This document shows positions 26,806-35,835 of a DNA stretch of 64,000 nt, piece after piece. This stretch comes from Ruegeria halocynthiae (GTDB taxonomy: Bacteria; Pseudomonadota; Alphaproteobacteria; Rhodobacterales; Rhodobacteraceae). Every line of letters starts with the position of its first letter. The stretch's first letter is position 1. Below the pieces are notes generated by a model. That model made no database searches. It worked only from the letters and a program-made list of their open reading frames with translations, and was not told the origin of the DNA. The position numbers and the translations under genes were made by a program. Location: positions 1,178,001 through 1,242,000 of the forward strand of contig NZ_FNNP01000001.1 of the NCBI RefSeq assembly GCF_900106805.1. Reading direction: 5' to 3'.

Positions 26806-27741
26806 ATGTTTCGCCTCTATTCCGCGATCTGGCGTGTCAGCGCCGGACGGCAAATCGTTCTCATCCTACTGTCATTGGCGGTGGCCGCGCTGGCTGCGGT
26901 GCCGCTGGAGTTTCAGCGCGACATCATCAATCATCTGACATCTGGCAGCATCGAGGTTGAGAAGCTGCTACTGCTGGGCGCCGGGATGATGGGTGTTGTC
27001 CTGCTGAGCCTGACATTGAAGTGGGTCCTCGGGTATCGCGCCGGAACGCTGGGTGAGGACACTATTCGCCTGATCCGGGGGCGGCTGCTGGTTCGCGCCA
27101 TCGACATCTCCGAAGAGGGGCAAGACCTCCGCTCGGGTACAATGACAACTGCCATATCCGCCGAGGCAGAGGAGCTTGGGAAATTCGCCGGCGGCGCATT
27201 TTCGGACCCCGTTGTGCAGATCGGGACATTGATCAGCGTGATCGGCTATATCTCGTCGACCCAACCCGGGTTGGGAATGATCGCACTTTCCATGATCGTA
27301 CCGCAAATCGTTATCGTGCTGGCCTCACAACGTAAGGTGAACATCTTCGTGGCCGAGCGTGTTCGCATCCTGCGTAACGCGACCGACCGTCTGACCCTCG
27401 CAGATATCGAGGCAGCCTCGCAAGAAATTGAGAAGCAGTTCGATGAGATATTCGAGACGCGCCGCAAGATGTTCATCTGGAAACTCTCGGCCAAATTCCT
27501 GCTGAGCGTCATCAATGGCGCAGGAACCGTAGGGGTTCTGATGCTGGGCGGCTGGCTGGTGCTGCAGGGGAAAACCGATGTCGGCACGGTTGTTGCCGCC
27601 ATAAGTGGGCTTGGACGCATTCAGGGGCCCACAGCATTCCTGATTACGTTCTACAGACAGGTCAGTGCCAACCGCATCAAATACGAGCTGATGTTGGAAC
27701 TGTTCGGAGACCACCCCGAACGCTATCGCAAGCAAACGTAA
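26806..27741 (+). CDS. ABC-transporter-type membrane domain protein without ATPase domain
   Basis: A 311-residue protein that resembles only the transmembrane half of an ABC exporter: about six hydrophobic segments (around 20-40, 55-75, 135-160, 160-180, 235-255, 265-285) and a cytoplasmic loop with coupling-helix-like EFQRDIINHLTSG. It ends at a natural stop, and no Walker A, ABC signature or Walker B sequence follows. No ATPase gene is adjacent. It may partner a distant ATPase or have a non-transport role. The ATG follows GGGGTACCT. Confidence 0.75.
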   Translation: MFRLYSAIWRVSAGRQIVLILLSLAVAALAAVPLEFQRDIINHLTSGSIEVEKLLLLGAGMMGVVLLSLTLKWVLGYRAGTLGEDTIRLIRGRLLVRAIDISEEGQDLRSGTMTTAISAEAEELGKFAGGAFSDPVVQIGTLISVIGYISSTQPGLGMIALSMIVPQIVIVLASQRKVNIFVAERVRILRNATDRLTLADIEAASQEIEKQFDEIFETRRKMFIWKLSAKFLLSVINGAGTVGVLMLGGWLVLQGKTDVGTVVAAISGLGRIQGPTAFLITFYRQVSANRIKYELMLELFGDHPERYRKQT

Positions 27742-27763
27742 AAAGGGCCGCAGAGCGACCCTT
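27740..27763 (-). terminator. Hairpin terminator after efp, minus strand
   Basis: Reading on the minus strand, AAGGGTCGC, loop TCT, GCGGCCCTT forms a 9-bp stem with one mismatch, followed by a run of T. It lies 22 bases past the efp stop and just behind the convergent gene's stop, so it may serve efp mainly. Confidence 0.65.
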
Positions 27764-27785
27764 CTATGACACCGACGTCAGCACA

Positions 27786-28349
27786 TCAGGCGCGTTCGGA
27801 GTAGTCCATGGTATCGGTATTCACCACGATCATCTCATCCTGCCCGACGAAGGGCGGAACCATGACTTTGACGCCATTGTCCAGAATCGCAGGTTTGAAC
27901 GAGTTCGCTGCGGTCTGACCCTTCACGACCGGCTCGGTCTCGACGATCTTGCAGGTGACTTTCTGTGGAAGCGTCGCGTTCAACGCCTCGCTTTCATAAA
28001 ATTCGACCAGTATGGTCATGCCATCCTGCAGAAACGGGCGGCGTTCACCCAACAGGACCGAGGGCAGTTCGATCTGTTCGTATGTCTCGGAATCCATGAA
28101 CACCAACATGCCGTCGGATTCGTACAGGAACTGCTGATCCTTCTGCTCCAGGCGTACACGTTCCACCTTGTCGGCCGAGCGAAACCGCTCGTTCAGTTTC
28201 GAGCCATTGCGCAGGTTGCGCAGTTCGACCTGTGCAAAAGCCCCGCCTTTGCCGGGCTTTACGTGATCTACCTTCACAGCCGCCCACAGCCCGCCGTTAT
28301 GCTCAAGCACATTGCCGGGGCGAATTTCGTTCCCATTTATCTTGGGCAT
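27786..28349 (-). CDS. efp: Elongation factor P
   Basis: A 187-residue translation factor that relieves ribosome stalling at polyproline. It has the KOW-like N-terminal domain and two OB domains. The modifiable lysine of the first domain is K34 in the PGKGGAF loop. Typical sequences follow ([16 protein letters not shown]-like [12 protein letters not shown]). The ATG follows AAGGATTTAAG. The EF-P lysylation genes are not in the window. A hairpin terminator lies just downstream. Confidence 0.95.
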   Translation of the reverse strand: MPKINGNEIRPGNVLEHNGGLWAAVKVDHVKPGKGGAFAQVELRNLRNGSKLNERFRSADKVERVRLEQKDQQFLYESDGMLVFMDSETYEQIELPSVLLGERRPFLQDGMTILVEFYESEALNATLPQKVTCKIVETEPVVKGQTAANSFKPAILDNGVKVMVPPFVGQDEMIVVNTDTMDYSERA

Positions 28350-28568
28350 GACTTAAATCCTTCACAAACGGTTGATGCGTCAGTTGTCGACCCTATATCT
28401 GGCGTGACCACACCTGACAAGACAACGAAACCTTGTGCTGCACCCGCAGCGAGCCATGCAATTGACGCAACGTAGTTATGCAATTTAGCTGTATCCGAAT
28501 CGCATGTAATAGGTCATAAGGACCGTCACGCCGAAAATTGCAAGAGCAAGAAAAACAGGAAAAACGAG

Positions 28569-28889
28569 ATGAGAGATTTCGTTGACGGCACTGCCTTTAA
28601 CAACGAACAAGGCAATCGTGCACGTAAACTTTTCGCAGCCGTAGTACTGGCTGCACTGGATGATGCCATCGCTGACGACAAGAAGTATGGCAACGGACCG
28701 GAACAAATCGCCCGTTGGGCCCGCTCACGCGATGGGCGCGAGGTTTTGTCATGCGCTGGCATTGACCCCAATGAGCGGGTTGTCGGCGGATTGATGGAAT
28801 TCGTTGGTCGCGGTGTACGGACATCGGTTGCCTTGTCACGCGAAGAAAGCGAACGCCGGAATGCGGCTCAGCAGGCCGAAGCGGCCTGA
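28569..28889 (+). CDS. Small conserved protein of Rhodobacterales (DUF6280-like)
   Basis: A 106-residue soluble protein with no signal peptide. The middle is helical (RKLFAAVVLAALDDAIADDKKYGNG) and the C-terminus ends in an Ala-rich tail. I recall near-identical proteins as DUF6280 in Rhodobacterales, but no function is known. The ATG follows GGAAAAACGAG. It is divergent from efp over a 219-base gap in which I see only promoter-like AT-rich sequence, and it ends 21 bases before a strong terminator. Confidence 0.75.
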   Translation: MRDFVDGTAFNNEQGNRARKLFAAVVLAALDDAIADDKKYGNGPEQIARWARSRDGREVLSCAGIDPNERVVGGLMEFVGRGVRTSVALSREESERRNAAQQAEAA

Positions 28890-28910
28890 TTGATCCCGGC
28901 TTCCGATTGA

Positions 28911-28945
28911 AAAAACGCGCCCTGACACTGGGCGCGTTTTTCTTT
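28911..28945 (+). terminator. Strong intrinsic terminator
   Basis: An 11-bp stem AAAACGCGCCC / GGGCGCGTTTT with a 7-base loop TGACACT and a following TTTTTCTTTT run, just after the small conserved gene. It also shows A-runs ahead of the stem, so it may act in both directions for the convergent gene ending at 28962. Confidence 0.9.
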
Positions 28946-28961
28946 TGCCAGCATGTTCGGG

Positions 28962-29531
28962 TCAGAAATACAGCACCCATTGCAGCGCGACCCAGAGCTC
29001 GGCAACCAATATCAGTGCAAAGAAAAGCTTTGCCGCAACTGACATTCCACGTCGCCATAGGGTCACATAGGCCACCCCACAAACGGCCATCGAGATCGGC
29101 GCGACCCACATCGCGTGATGTGCGCTGTCCCAATAGCTGACTGGACTGTGAAAGACCCATGAGCTGAACGGCCAGAACTGCGGGCGGCCATCACCTGCGT
29201 GCAGACAGAAATCCATCGCAAGATGCAAAAGCCCTGCCGACGCGCCGATCGTCAACAGGCGCCATCCGCGCCACAGCCCGAGCCCAAGCACCATCCCCCA
29301 CAGAATGAACGAGTTATCGATCGCAAAAACGGTTTGCCAAGCCGGAGAGAAATAAAGCTGATCGAATACCACCTGCTCGGGGATATTCAGAACAAACAGC
29401 GATACTCCGACCATCAGATACAATGACAGGTCGGGCATCAGTGAACCAATGAGCGCAGCGCACAAGGCTGCGCCCCGGGCTGGACGCGCAAAGGCGGCAG
29501 CACCAAGCAAAAGATGCGCAGGTGTGTTCAT
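28962..29531 (-). CDS. Integral membrane protein, DUF457/YdjM-like
   Basis: A 189-residue protein with about five hydrophobic segments. It begins MNTPAHLLLGAAAF and carries SLMPDL and HLAMDFCLHAGDG, the pattern of membrane-bound 'metal-dependent hydrolase' relatives with His/Asp near the membrane face. The real activity of this group is not established. It is divergent from cobQ across a gap of 60 bases, so shared regulation with corrin synthesis is possible but unproven. Confidence 0.75.
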   Translation of the reverse strand: MNTPAHLLLGAAAFARPARGAALCAALIGSLMPDLSLYLMVGVSLFVLNIPEQVVFDQLYFSPAWQTVFAIDNSFILWGMVLGLGLWRGWRLLTIGASAGLLHLAMDFCLHAGDGRPQFWPFSSWVFHSPVSYWDSAHHAMWVAPISMAVCGVAYVTLWRRGMSVAAKLFFALILVAELWVALQWVLYF

Positions 29532-29591
29532 AAGGGGCTTTTCCTTTGCCCTTAAATCAGGTCAGTTGCACATCAACATAGGAGACAGGCC

Positions 29592-31049
29592 ATGGTGCGG
29601 TCCATCATGATTCAGGGCACCGGCAGCAATGTCGGAAAATCGGTGCTGGTGGCCGGGCTGGCCCGTGCCTACACGCGACGCGGGCTGAGGGTCGCTCCGT
29701 TCAAGCCACAGAACATGTCGAACAATGCCGCAGTCACCAAAAACGGCGGCGAGATCGGTCGCGCACAAGCCTTGCAGGCCCGGGCCGCGAAACGACCGAC
29801 GCATACCGACATGAACCCAGTCTTGCTGAAACCCGAGACCGATACAGGCGCGCAGATCATCCTCCAGGGCCAGCGAGCAGGCACCATGAAAGCAGGCGAT
29901 TATCGCAAAGATAAATCCAAGCTGTTGGGGGCGGCTTTGGAAAGCTTTGGACGGCTTTGCAACGATGCCGATCTGGTCCTGATCGAAGGCGCCGGCAGCC
30001 CCGCCGAGACCAATCTGCGCAAGGGTGACATTGCCAATATGGGTTTTGCCTGTGCCGCGGATATCCCTGTTATTCTGGTTGGCGATATCCACCGCGGCGG
30101 CGTCATAGCACAGATCGTCGGCACTCAGGCTGTCTTGGGCACTGAGGACCTGGCGATGATCCGGGGGTTTGCCATTAACCGGTTCAAGGGCGATGCGTCC
30201 CTATTCGATGAAGGGCGCGACGATATTGCCACGCGGACCGGCTGGCCCTGCGTTGGAGTGGTGCCCTGGTTCCATGACGCATGGAAGCTTCCGGCCGAAG
30301 ATATGATGGACATTCGCTCTCACTCCGGAGGTGAGTACAAGATCGTCGTGCCACAGCTGGAGCGTATGGCTAATTTCGACGACCTCGACCCTCTTTCCGC
30401 TGAACCCGGCATTACGGTCGAAATCATACCTGCAGGCCGTCCCCTGCCCGGAGATGCAGATCTGGTGCTGCTGCCCGGCAGCAAGTCCACGATCGGCGAT
30501 CTGGCCTATTTCCGGGCACAGGGCTGGGACATCGACCTATATGCCCATGTACGCCGCGGCGGCCATGTGCTTGGCCTGTGTGGCGGCTATCAAATGCTGG
30601 GCAAAACCATTTCGGACCCAGGTGGGGTCGATGGCCGCCCCGGAACGGTCGAGGGTTTAGGGCTATTGGATGTCACAACCACAATGGCCGGAGAGAAACA
30701 GGTTACCCTGCGCTCGGCCACCGCCCTGCCCGGCAATGAGCCGGTCAGCGGTTATGAAATCCATATGGGCCGCACCGATGGCCCGGACTGCACCCGCGCG
30801 TGGTTGCAGATCGAAGGCCGTCCCGAAGGTGCTGCCAGCGCCAATGGGAGCGTGAAGGGCAGCTATCTGCATGGTATTTTCTCATCAGACACATTTCGCG
30901 CCAGCTACCTGGCGGGATTGGGCGTAATGTCTGAAGCCGCCTATGAAGATGGTGTAGAACAGGTATTGGATGACCTAGCCGACCATCTGGAGCAGCACAT
31001 GAATCTGGATCTGCTTCTGTCGATGGCGCAAACGCCCCGGCAGGGTTAA
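29592..31049 (+). CDS. cobQ: Cobyric acid synthase CobQ
   Basis: Amidates four side chains of adenosylcobyrinic acid a,c-diamide using glutamine and ATP. The 485 residues have an N-terminal dethiobiotin-synthetase-like ATPase ([14 protein letters not shown]-loop) and a C-terminal type I glutamine amidotransferase with the nucleophile Cys in [12 protein letters not shown] and a catalytic His in GSYLHGIF. The ATG follows AGGAGACAGGCC. It stands apart from the main cob operon, 10 kb downstream, with no riboswitch seen in its short 60-base leader. Confidence 0.95.
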   Translation: MVRSIMIQGTGSNVGKSVLVAGLARAYTRRGLRVAPFKPQNMSNNAAVTKNGGEIGRAQALQARAAKRPTHTDMNPVLLKPETDTGAQIILQGQRAGTMKAGDYRKDKSKLLGAALESFGRLCNDADLVLIEGAGSPAETNLRKGDIANMGFACAADIPVILVGDIHRGGVIAQIVGTQAVLGTEDLAMIRGFAINRFKGDASLFDEGRDDIATRTGWPCVGVVPWFHDAWKLPAEDMMDIRSHSGGEYKIVVPQLERMANFDDLDPLSAEPGITVEIIPAGRPLPGDADLVLLPGSKSTIGDLAYFRAQGWDIDLYAHVRRGGHVLGLCGGYQMLGKTISDPGGVDGRPGTVEGLGLLDVTTTMAGEKQVTLRSATALPGNEPVSGYEIHMGRTDGPDCTRAWLQIEGRPEGAASANGSVKGSYLHGIFSSDTFRASYLAGLGVMSEAAYEDGVEQVLDDLADHLEQHMNLDLLLSMAQTPRQG

Positions 31050-31052
31050 GGT

Positions 31053-31802
31053 TCAATCAATATCCGATGCTGCCACGGCCCGCGTGATCTCTCGTCGAAC
31101 CATCTTGCGAAGATTCCGAGTGATCCGTTCACCCAATGCGCCCTGCAACTCCTCCCGGACGATTTGAGCCACGAGTTCGCGCAGTTCCTCTTCCTCAATC
31201 GTCACATCAGCCACCTTTTGTGCCTGATCCGCCATCACGGCCGGATCACGGATGAATGTCGCCTCTGGCTCAACTCTTGACTCGGGTTCGGCTTTGGTCG
31301 CTTGGGACTGTACAGAGCTCTTTTCCACCGGCCATTCGACGGCCTGCGTTTTTGTGCCAGAGTATTCGTCATCGCTCTCGCCATCGGGCTCCCACTGATC
31401 TTCGGTCCGTGCGATTGCGGCTTCTAGGGCCTCGATCTTTGCACTCAGGCTTCCAGCAAGATCACGCTTGGGCGCTTCGGCCTTGGCATCGTCGGCTTGC
31501 ACAATGTCGCCGGGCTGCAAGCGCATAGGCTCGGCAGGAGTGCTGGGCGCATTCGCCGCCTGCTCCAGTGTGCTTGCGCCCGCACTGTGCTGGGGCATTA
31601 ACCTCAGCGGTGTAGCCTTCTTGACGGTCAGAGGTTCATCGCTGACACGCAGCGCATCGGTCAAAACCAGCCGACCCGGCTTAGGCGCCGGGGCCGATGG
31701 AACGAAGATGAACTCTGATTCGTCATGTGCGTCTTCGTCGACCATTCGCTTGACCGACGAAAGAACGTCCTGAATATTGGCGTTTACAACACGATCTGAC
31801 AT
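31053..31802 (-). CDS. PopZ-like (DUF2497-type) polar organising protein
   Basis: A 249-residue acidic protein with a short N-terminal helix (NIQDVLSSVKRMVDED), a long disordered Pro/Ala/Glu-rich middle, and a C-terminal helical region of about 45 residues (EEELRELVAQIVREEL, ITRNLRKMVRREITRAV). This three-part plan matches PopZ, which clusters at cell poles and anchors the chromosome. The neighbouring TolC-family and methyltransferase genes fit an order I recall for alphaproteobacterial PopZ loci. Identity is tentative because the middle is not conserved. Confidence 0.6.
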   Translation of the reverse strand: MSDRVVNANIQDVLSSVKRMVDEDAHDESEFIFVPSAPAPKPGRLVLTDALRVSDEPLTVKKATPLRLMPQHSAGASTLEQAANAPSTPAEPMRLQPGDIVQADDAKAEAPKRDLAGSLSAKIEALEAAIARTEDQWEPDGESDDEYSGTKTQAVEWPVEKSSVQSQATKAEPESRVEPEATFIRDPAVMADQAQKVADVTIEEEELRELVAQIVREELQGALGERITRNLRKMVRREITRAVAASDID

Positions 31803-31875
31803 TATTTTCTACCGCTCTAACCTTGATCCGATTGTAACCAATCAGAGCCAGCGCCACAACAGGTAGTGATGCCCT

Positions 31876-33294
31876 TTAATCGCGGCGCAATGCCTTGAGC
31901 ACCCGATCCAGGTCGCGGCTTTGTTTGCTGACCTTCGCCGGAGCCTTCTTCACAAGGTTATAATACAGCGTCGGGTCATAGATCTGTACGGCAAGACCCA
32001 TGCGTTCGGCCGTCAACAACCCCTGCGCCTGCAGCAGCTCATACGCAGCTCGGGACCGTTCGGTCCGCGAGGCCACCTCGGCCAATTGGGCGTCCAATAG
32101 ATCCTGCTGGGCATTCAGAACATCCAAAGTTGTTCGTGCACCCAGTGTCGCTTCTTCACGAATACCGTCGAAGGCAACCTGCGATGCGCGAACACGCTCG
32201 GTCGATGCCCGCAGGCTGGCAGTCGCGGCCTGGAAGGCTGCATAGCGATCGGCGACCCCTTGCGTGATATTTTTCTGGACGTTCAGAAGGTTTGCGCGCG
32301 ACGCATCGCGCGTGGCCATGGCCCGGCGCACCGCCGCAGCCAGACCGCCGCCAGAATAGATAGGTTGGTTAAAGTTCAACGAGACCGTCGCATCGTTTGT
32401 ATAGTCGTCGTTATCATAGCTTTCGGTAACACCCGCATCGGCGTTCAAGCTGACATTCGGACCCAGATTTGCACGCTGTTGCTGCACCACCAGATCGAGT
32501 GCGCGAACTTGATGCTGCGCGGACAGAATCGCCGGGTGGTTCCGCTGAGCCAGGTTGACCGCATCATTTTCTAAGCGCGGCAAATTGGGCAGTTTAGGTT
32601 GGCCCGCTGTCCGTCCAGGCGCCTTGCCAACCGCATTCACATACTCAGCCTGCGCAATGCTCAGGTTACCGCGAGCAACGGCCAGATCAGCTTGTGAACT
32701 GGCCAATTGCGCTTCGGACAAAGCGACGTCAGTTCGGGTGACTTCGCCAACTTCGAACCGGTCCTGCGAGGCACGAAGTTCTTCCGCCGACACTTCCACG
32801 TTGTTCTGACGGATTGCGACTGTTTCTTCCTGCAGCAGAACCCCCAGATACGCATTAGCGGCACGGATCAAGACCTGCTGTTCAATGTCGATCAGGGATT
32901 GGCGCGTGGCCAGCACAGTTTCCTGCGCCGATTGCTTGCCCAGAATGGATGCCCCACCGTCATAGATCAATTGACTCAGCGTCAGACCCGAGAAAAAGGT
33001 CGACGGTTCGCGGGTCGTTAGCACACTGCTGGTATTGGTACGCGTGTAGTTCCGGCTGACCCGGACCGTCCAGTTGATGATCGGACGCAGCGCAGACAGC
33101 GCAATCGCAACATCTTCATCCGCTGCACGCAGCAAAGCGCGGTTCTGCTCAAGCAGGCCGCTGGTGTTGTACGCACCGATAAACGCATCGGTCAGATTGT
33201 CAGCCCAAACCGGCTTTCCGGGCACCGCACTCAGTGCTATGCCAGCCGCCAAAGCCAGCCCCTTGACAAACATTCCTGTCGTCGTCCCGTGCAT
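31876..33294 (-). CDS. TolC-family outer membrane efflux/secretion protein
   Basis: A 472-residue outer-membrane channel of the TolC family, which joins an inner-membrane transporter to the outside. A signal peptide is visible (GMFVKGLALAAGIALSAVPGKPVWA). The two halves repeat helical hairpins (SQLIYDGGAS and NQPIYSGGGL, the usual 'Y(D/S)GG' stretches). ATG at 33294 follows GAGAGGA; a TTG two codons earlier was rejected. Partner transporter genes are not adjacent. Confidence 0.92.
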   Translation of the reverse strand: MHGTTTGMFVKGLALAAGIALSAVPGKPVWADNLTDAFIGAYNTSGLLEQNRALLRAADEDVAIALSALRPIINWTVRVSRNYTRTNTSSVLTTREPSTFFSGLTLSQLIYDGGASILGKQSAQETVLATRQSLIDIEQQVLIRAANAYLGVLLQEETVAIRQNNVEVSAEELRASQDRFEVGEVTRTDVALSEAQLASSQADLAVARGNLSIAQAEYVNAVGKAPGRTAGQPKLPNLPRLENDAVNLAQRNHPAILSAQHQVRALDLVVQQQRANLGPNVSLNADAGVTESYDNDDYTNDATVSLNFNQPIYSGGGLAAAVRRAMATRDASRANLLNVQKNITQGVADRYAAFQAATASLRASTERVRASQVAFDGIREEATLGARTTLDVLNAQQDLLDAQLAEVASRTERSRAAYELLQAQGLLTAERMGLAVQIYDPTLYYNLVKKAPAKVSKQSRDLDRVLKALRRD

Positions 33295-33389
33295 GACCAA
33301 GTCCTCTCAAATCGAAATTACGCAAGCGCCAAGGCAGTTTGCGCCGTTGTTTTCAAGTAATCAATACGTCAAAATACTTCCAAATCAAA

Positions 33390-34043
33390 CTATAGCGAAA
33401 ATGCACACTCAGCGCAAAAAGCCGGCAAAATCGAGGCGCTAGCGTTGAAGGCATACCGCCACGAGACCCGTCCCGAGGACTTGAGACCAAGCCTAACCGT
33501 GCCAAGATCACCTTCCATGAACAGGCACACGATCCGACCACCATCCTTAAGTTGATCCACCAGCGCGTTCGGCATTTGCTCGACCCCGCCCTGAATCATG
33601 ATCACATCGTAGGGTCCATGCTCAACTGCGCCCTGCTTAAACGGGCCTTCATGAACAATGGCATTGTCCACATCGGCTTCCATCAAAAGGGTTTGAGCCT
33701 CGGCAGCCAGCGACTCGTCGGCTTCCACCGCCACAACCAATTCTGCCATCCGCGCGGCAATCGCAGTTGAGTAACCAAGCCCCGGGGCGATATCCAGGAC
33801 CACCTCGTCGTTGGAAATATTCACAGCGTCCAACATCTTGGCCAGTGTTCTCGGTTCCAAAAGAAAACGCCCGCCGCCCAACTCGACCTGACCGTCGACA
33901 TAGGCAGCTTCACGCTGCGAATCGGGAACGAAGTTCTCGCGAGCCACAGACAGCATCGCATCAATGATAGGGAATTTAGTCACATCCGACGGCCTGATCT
34001 GAGTATCAACCATCGTGAGACGCCGGGTTGCGAAATCTGTCAT
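33390..34043 (-). CDS. pcm: Protein-L-isoaspartate O-methyltransferase family protein
   Basis: A 217-residue SAM-dependent methyltransferase of the PIMT family, which repairs isoaspartyl residues. SAM-binding motif I is VLDIAPGLGYSTAIAA; motif II/III-like segments are VVAVEADESL and YDVIMIQGGVE. The start MTDFATRRLTMVDTQIRPSDVT is typical of the alphaproteobacterial form, so ATG 34043 is preferred to 34055. It reads towards the TolC gene across a 95-base gap. Confidence 0.88.
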   Translation of the reverse strand: MTDFATRRLTMVDTQIRPSDVTKFPIIDAMLSVARENFVPDSQREAAYVDGQVELGGGRFLLEPRTLAKMLDAVNISNDEVVLDIAPGLGYSTAIAARMAELVVAVEADESLAAEAQTLLMEADVDNAIVHEGPFKQGAVEHGPYDVIMIQGGVEQMPNALVDQLKDGGRIVCLFMEGDLGTVRLGLKSSGRVSWRYAFNASASILPAFCAECAFSL

Positions 34044-34268
34044 GTGATCGCTCATTCTTTATCGTTCTTCTATCAGGCTTGTGCCACATTCGCCTGCCAG
34101 CAGCAACGGCCCAAACCGCAGTTACGGGCGCGGCAAATAGGTCTCATCACGATGCGCCTAAATTTCGCCGTGGGGCTGGAATATTCCCGCCCAAAGCTCT
34201 GGACCTTCATCCTGAAAGCTGTTAGAACGCCCACCACACCACAGCAAGTGATTGATATTGCTCAAAAA

Positions 34269-34342
34269 GGCGAGTTGGCGGAGTGGTGACGCAGCGGATT
34301 GCAAATCCGTGTACACCGGTTCGATTCCGGTACTCGCCTCCA
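34269..34342 (+). tRNA. tRNA-Cys (GCA)
   Basis: A 74-base cloverleaf with genomically encoded CCA. The acceptor stem pairs GGCGAGT (34269-34275) with ACTCGCC (34332-34338). The anticodon loop reads GATTGCAAATC, giving anticodon GCA, and the T-loop is GGTTCGATTCC. The discriminator base is T, as expected of tRNA-Cys. A pseudogene remnant and the surface-glycan-like cluster begin just downstream. Confidence 0.97.
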
Positions 34343-34435
34343 TTTTATTCTAAATCACTGACCTAGCCCTGTAGTACTCGGGTGTGACACAAAGTGGGGC
34401 ACACCTGCACTGATGCAGTCATACTGCCTAAGCCT

Positions 34436-34735
34436 TTCAAGGCACGGCGTTTATTACTTCCGCTGTGCCATGACAGAGCCACGAGATAGCCAAAGTGCAG
34501 CGCCGTCGCCACGCCCTTAGAAAACCCTCCGACATGGAGAGTTCTTTCTGGCGCAGGTGTGACGAAAATTGGGGGCGGAGAAGTTGCCAAAAATGCGTAA
34601 GCTGCGTCCTCAACGATCAGAAAATCATGCGCCAGTGCGACGTCAACAATCCGCTATCGTGTAGCCAAGCTCATAACCGACCCCTGAGGATTATGCACAA
34701 TTGGCATGAGATAGACTGCCCGAAGCTTGAAGAAG
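34436..34735 (-). pseudogene. Decayed fragment of a MocR-type (GntR/aminotransferase-fold) regulator
   Basis: On the minus strand, the translation reads KLRAVYLMPIVHNPQGSVMS, then LATR, a TAG at 34654-34656, RIVDVALA, then HDFLIVEDAAYAFLATSPPP and VGGFSKGVATALHFGYLVA. This is the PLP-lysine region of a MocR regulator; the stop probably replaced a CAG. After about 34490 the frame looks shifted and similarity fades. The N-terminal DNA-binding half is absent, and the upstream end abuts the glycosyltransferase stop at 34740, so the gene was probably broken by a rearrangement there. Confidence 0.75.
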
Positions 34736-34739
34736 CCGA

Positions 34740-35738
34740 TTACCGGGCGGGCCTGCCAGTCCTGAAACGATAAAGGAATTCGCGGAATTCCTTCCAGTCA
34801 GGTCTCTGGTATAGGTCGGTGATTTTCCGTTCGTGCCACGAACACGCGCGCACATGCAGGGATGCAAGACAATCATCTGCCATCAGACGCTCTTTCTCGA
34901 TCAGAGCCTGTCTCCACAAGGGCAGAATCGAACGATCCTCAACAAGATTTGCGTTCATGTTATGCCAATAGGTTTCGGCCTGATCATCGTGAATATGATT
35001 GGTCTTGCCGCGGTCCCGCTTAACAAGAAACGACCCGATCGAACGGGTCACATAATGATGAAGGCGCGCAAAATCATGACGATAACCAGCTTTGGCACGC
35101 CAGGATACTGCTTCGGGATCAAGGAGTTGGCCTCCGCCATCGACCCAGCGAATCTCGGCCATGCGCTCGGGCGCCACCCCTTTGGGTCGATGAGGGCCGT
35201 ACCGGGTAAACAGGCCGTTGTTGCGCGTAATGCTTTTTAGTCCTCCTGCGACACCAGAATAAAAGCCTTGTTCTGTGTCGCAAAGAAAGAATTGTTCGGT
35301 CACCGGGGCATCGATGAAATCTTCGACACCACCACATCCGAATATCTTCCAGGCAAAGGACGCGACATCAAATGGACCAGCCGCTGTGTCCTGCAGTTTC
35401 TCAAGCAGATTGTGCAACGATGGGTTTGGAAGACGGATATTCAGGTATTCGTCGACATCCAGACAAAATGTCCAGTCAGCATCCATAAATCTTGGGTGCC
35501 TTCTGACACGTCTTAGCATCGTGTTCTGCGGGCTTTGCCCTGGCCTGACCGTATTGTCGATATGGGTCGCAACACCCAGATCCTCGAGCCGCTTCGCAAT
35601 TAGGTCGGTGCCATCATCGCAGTTATTAGTGTAGATAAGGAAATGATCGACGCCCAAAGACAGATAGTAGGCCACCCAATCGATCATGAAGGGGCCTTCG
35701 TTCTTCATCGTTGTGTAGACAACAATCCGATCAATCAT
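34740..35738 (-). CDS. Family 2-type glycosyltransferase (paralog 1)
   Basis: A 332-residue soluble GT-A-like protein of the PF13704 (Glyco_tranf_2_4) type. It begins with TTMKNEGPFMIDWVAYYLSL and shows a DVDEYLNI motif with acidic metal-binding residues, then KRDRGKTNH near residue 255. It is a clear paralog of the gene at 36440-37447, with which it shares the same block order. Two more sugar-like genes lie between or next to them. Acceptor and donor are unknown. The last residues run into the pseudogene remnant. Confidence 0.85.
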   Translation of the reverse strand: MIDRIVVYTTMKNEGPFMIDWVAYYLSLGVDHFLIYTNNCDDGTDLIAKRLEDLGVATHIDNTVRPGQSPQNTMLRRVRRHPRFMDADWTFCLDVDEYLNIRLPNPSLHNLLEKLQDTAAGPFDVASFAWKIFGCGGVEDFIDAPVTEQFFLCDTEQGFYSGVAGGLKSITRNNGLFTRYGPHRPKGVAPERMAEIRWVDGGGQLLDPEAVSWRAKAGYRHDFARLHHYVTRSIGSFLVKRDRGKTNHIHDDQAETYWHNMNANLVEDRSILPLWRQALIEKERLMADDCLASLHVRACSWHERKITDLYQRPDWKEFREFLYRFRTGRPAR

Positions 35739-35835
35739 TGAAATGCTCGTTGTAAAACCAAGGTGACATCGGAATCGCCAGCCAGCCGGTGATGCGACGG
35801 GTAACCCCCAAATCTGGCAACTTTGGTATCATTGG

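Noticed and set aside
28485-28700. Small minus-strand frame ending in a membrane-like helix (VFPVFLALAIFGVTVLMTYY)
   Set aside because: No ATG/GTG start with a ribosome-binding site close to the helix; overlaps the start of the conserved small gene on the other strand. It could be a chance frame in the promoter gap.
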